From positions 31,891 to 95,890 of the forward strand of contig NZ_JBCDMV010000024.1 in the NCBI RefSeq assembly GCF_038433135.1: DNA of 64,000 bases. Direction: 5' to 3'. The DNA comes from Luteococcus sp038433135. Its GTDB lineage: Bacteria; Actinomycetota; Actinomycetes; Propionibacteriales; Propionibacteriaceae. The translations under genes and the position numbers were made by a program. The notes under the pieces were generated by a model. That model was not told the DNA's origin, did no database searches, and saw nothing but the letters and a program-made list of their open reading frames with translations. This document shows, piece after piece, positions 63,902 through 64,000 of this stretch; position 1 is the first letter of the stretch, and each line of letters starts with the position of its first letter.

Positions 63902-64000
63902 CCAATGGCAAGGTGACTCGGAGTCAGGCCGCAGACGGCACAGTGCCCGGGACTTTAAGTCCTGGTACCCCCCACCCCCCGATCCAAAGATCCACACCCA

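Overview
This 64 kb window is chromosomal DNA from a high-GC actinobacterium. Actinobacterial hallmarks are the Pup/Dop/Mpa pupylation genes, the actinobacterial integration host factor MihF, a PriA without helicase motifs, many GTG starts, and many apparently leaderless genes whose TANNNT -10 box lies 6-7 nt before the start codon. Gene content and order suggest Propionibacteriales or a near relative; the genus cannot be fixed by reading alone.

Layout. 0-3.6 kb: the 3' end of an FGGY sugar kinase, an M23 endopeptidase, a small acidic protein, an SDR oxidoreductase and a pyrimidine-dimer glycosylase. 3.5-14.1 kb is an accessory stretch with two MFS exporters beside their own TetR or MerR regulators, a TetR/hydrolase divergent pair, and several decaying genes: an EamA transporter remnant, a HepT-like fragment, a DUF3841 gene with a nonsense codon, a serine hydrolase with a frameshift and a stop, and a possible FtsX-type remnant. 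It ends at tRNA-Pro(GGG). 14.4-16.5 kb: a sodium:solute symporter with a small membrane partner and a strong terminator.

16.5-28.2 kb, mostly minus strand, joins the der-plsC-cmk-tyrA block to pup and dop, then mpa and a HAD-TrmI fusion, and ends with sppA. No 20S proteasome genes (prcBA) are present and Mpa lacks the C-terminal proteasome-docking tail, so pupylation here probably works without this proteasome. 28.2-38.9 kb: metH, an orphan CdiA-type nuclease domain, GNAT, zinc alcohol dehydrogenase, PAC2, aldo/keto reductase, rpe and a saccharopine-dehydrogenase-like protein.

38.9-56.3 kb is a classic actinobacterial housekeeping run on the minus strand, in transcription order carA-carB-pyrD-pyrF-mihF-gmk-rpoZ-coaBC-metK-thrE-priA-fmt-rsmB: pyrimidine and GMP synthesis, CoA and SAM synthesis, replication restart, initiator-tRNA formylation and rRNA methylation. 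56.4-60.0 kb: a GerMN-like lipoprotein and a DhaK-DhaL-type kinase divergent from a zinc polyol dehydrogenase. They sit where pyrR/pyrB/pyrC usually lie between nusB and carA. 60.1-64 kb: nusB, efp, a pentapeptide-repeat protein, a broken proline-rich membrane protein and a DUF2332 protein.

No CRISPR array, intact transposase, integrase or rRNA gene was seen. All calls rest on reading the sequence; no database search was run.
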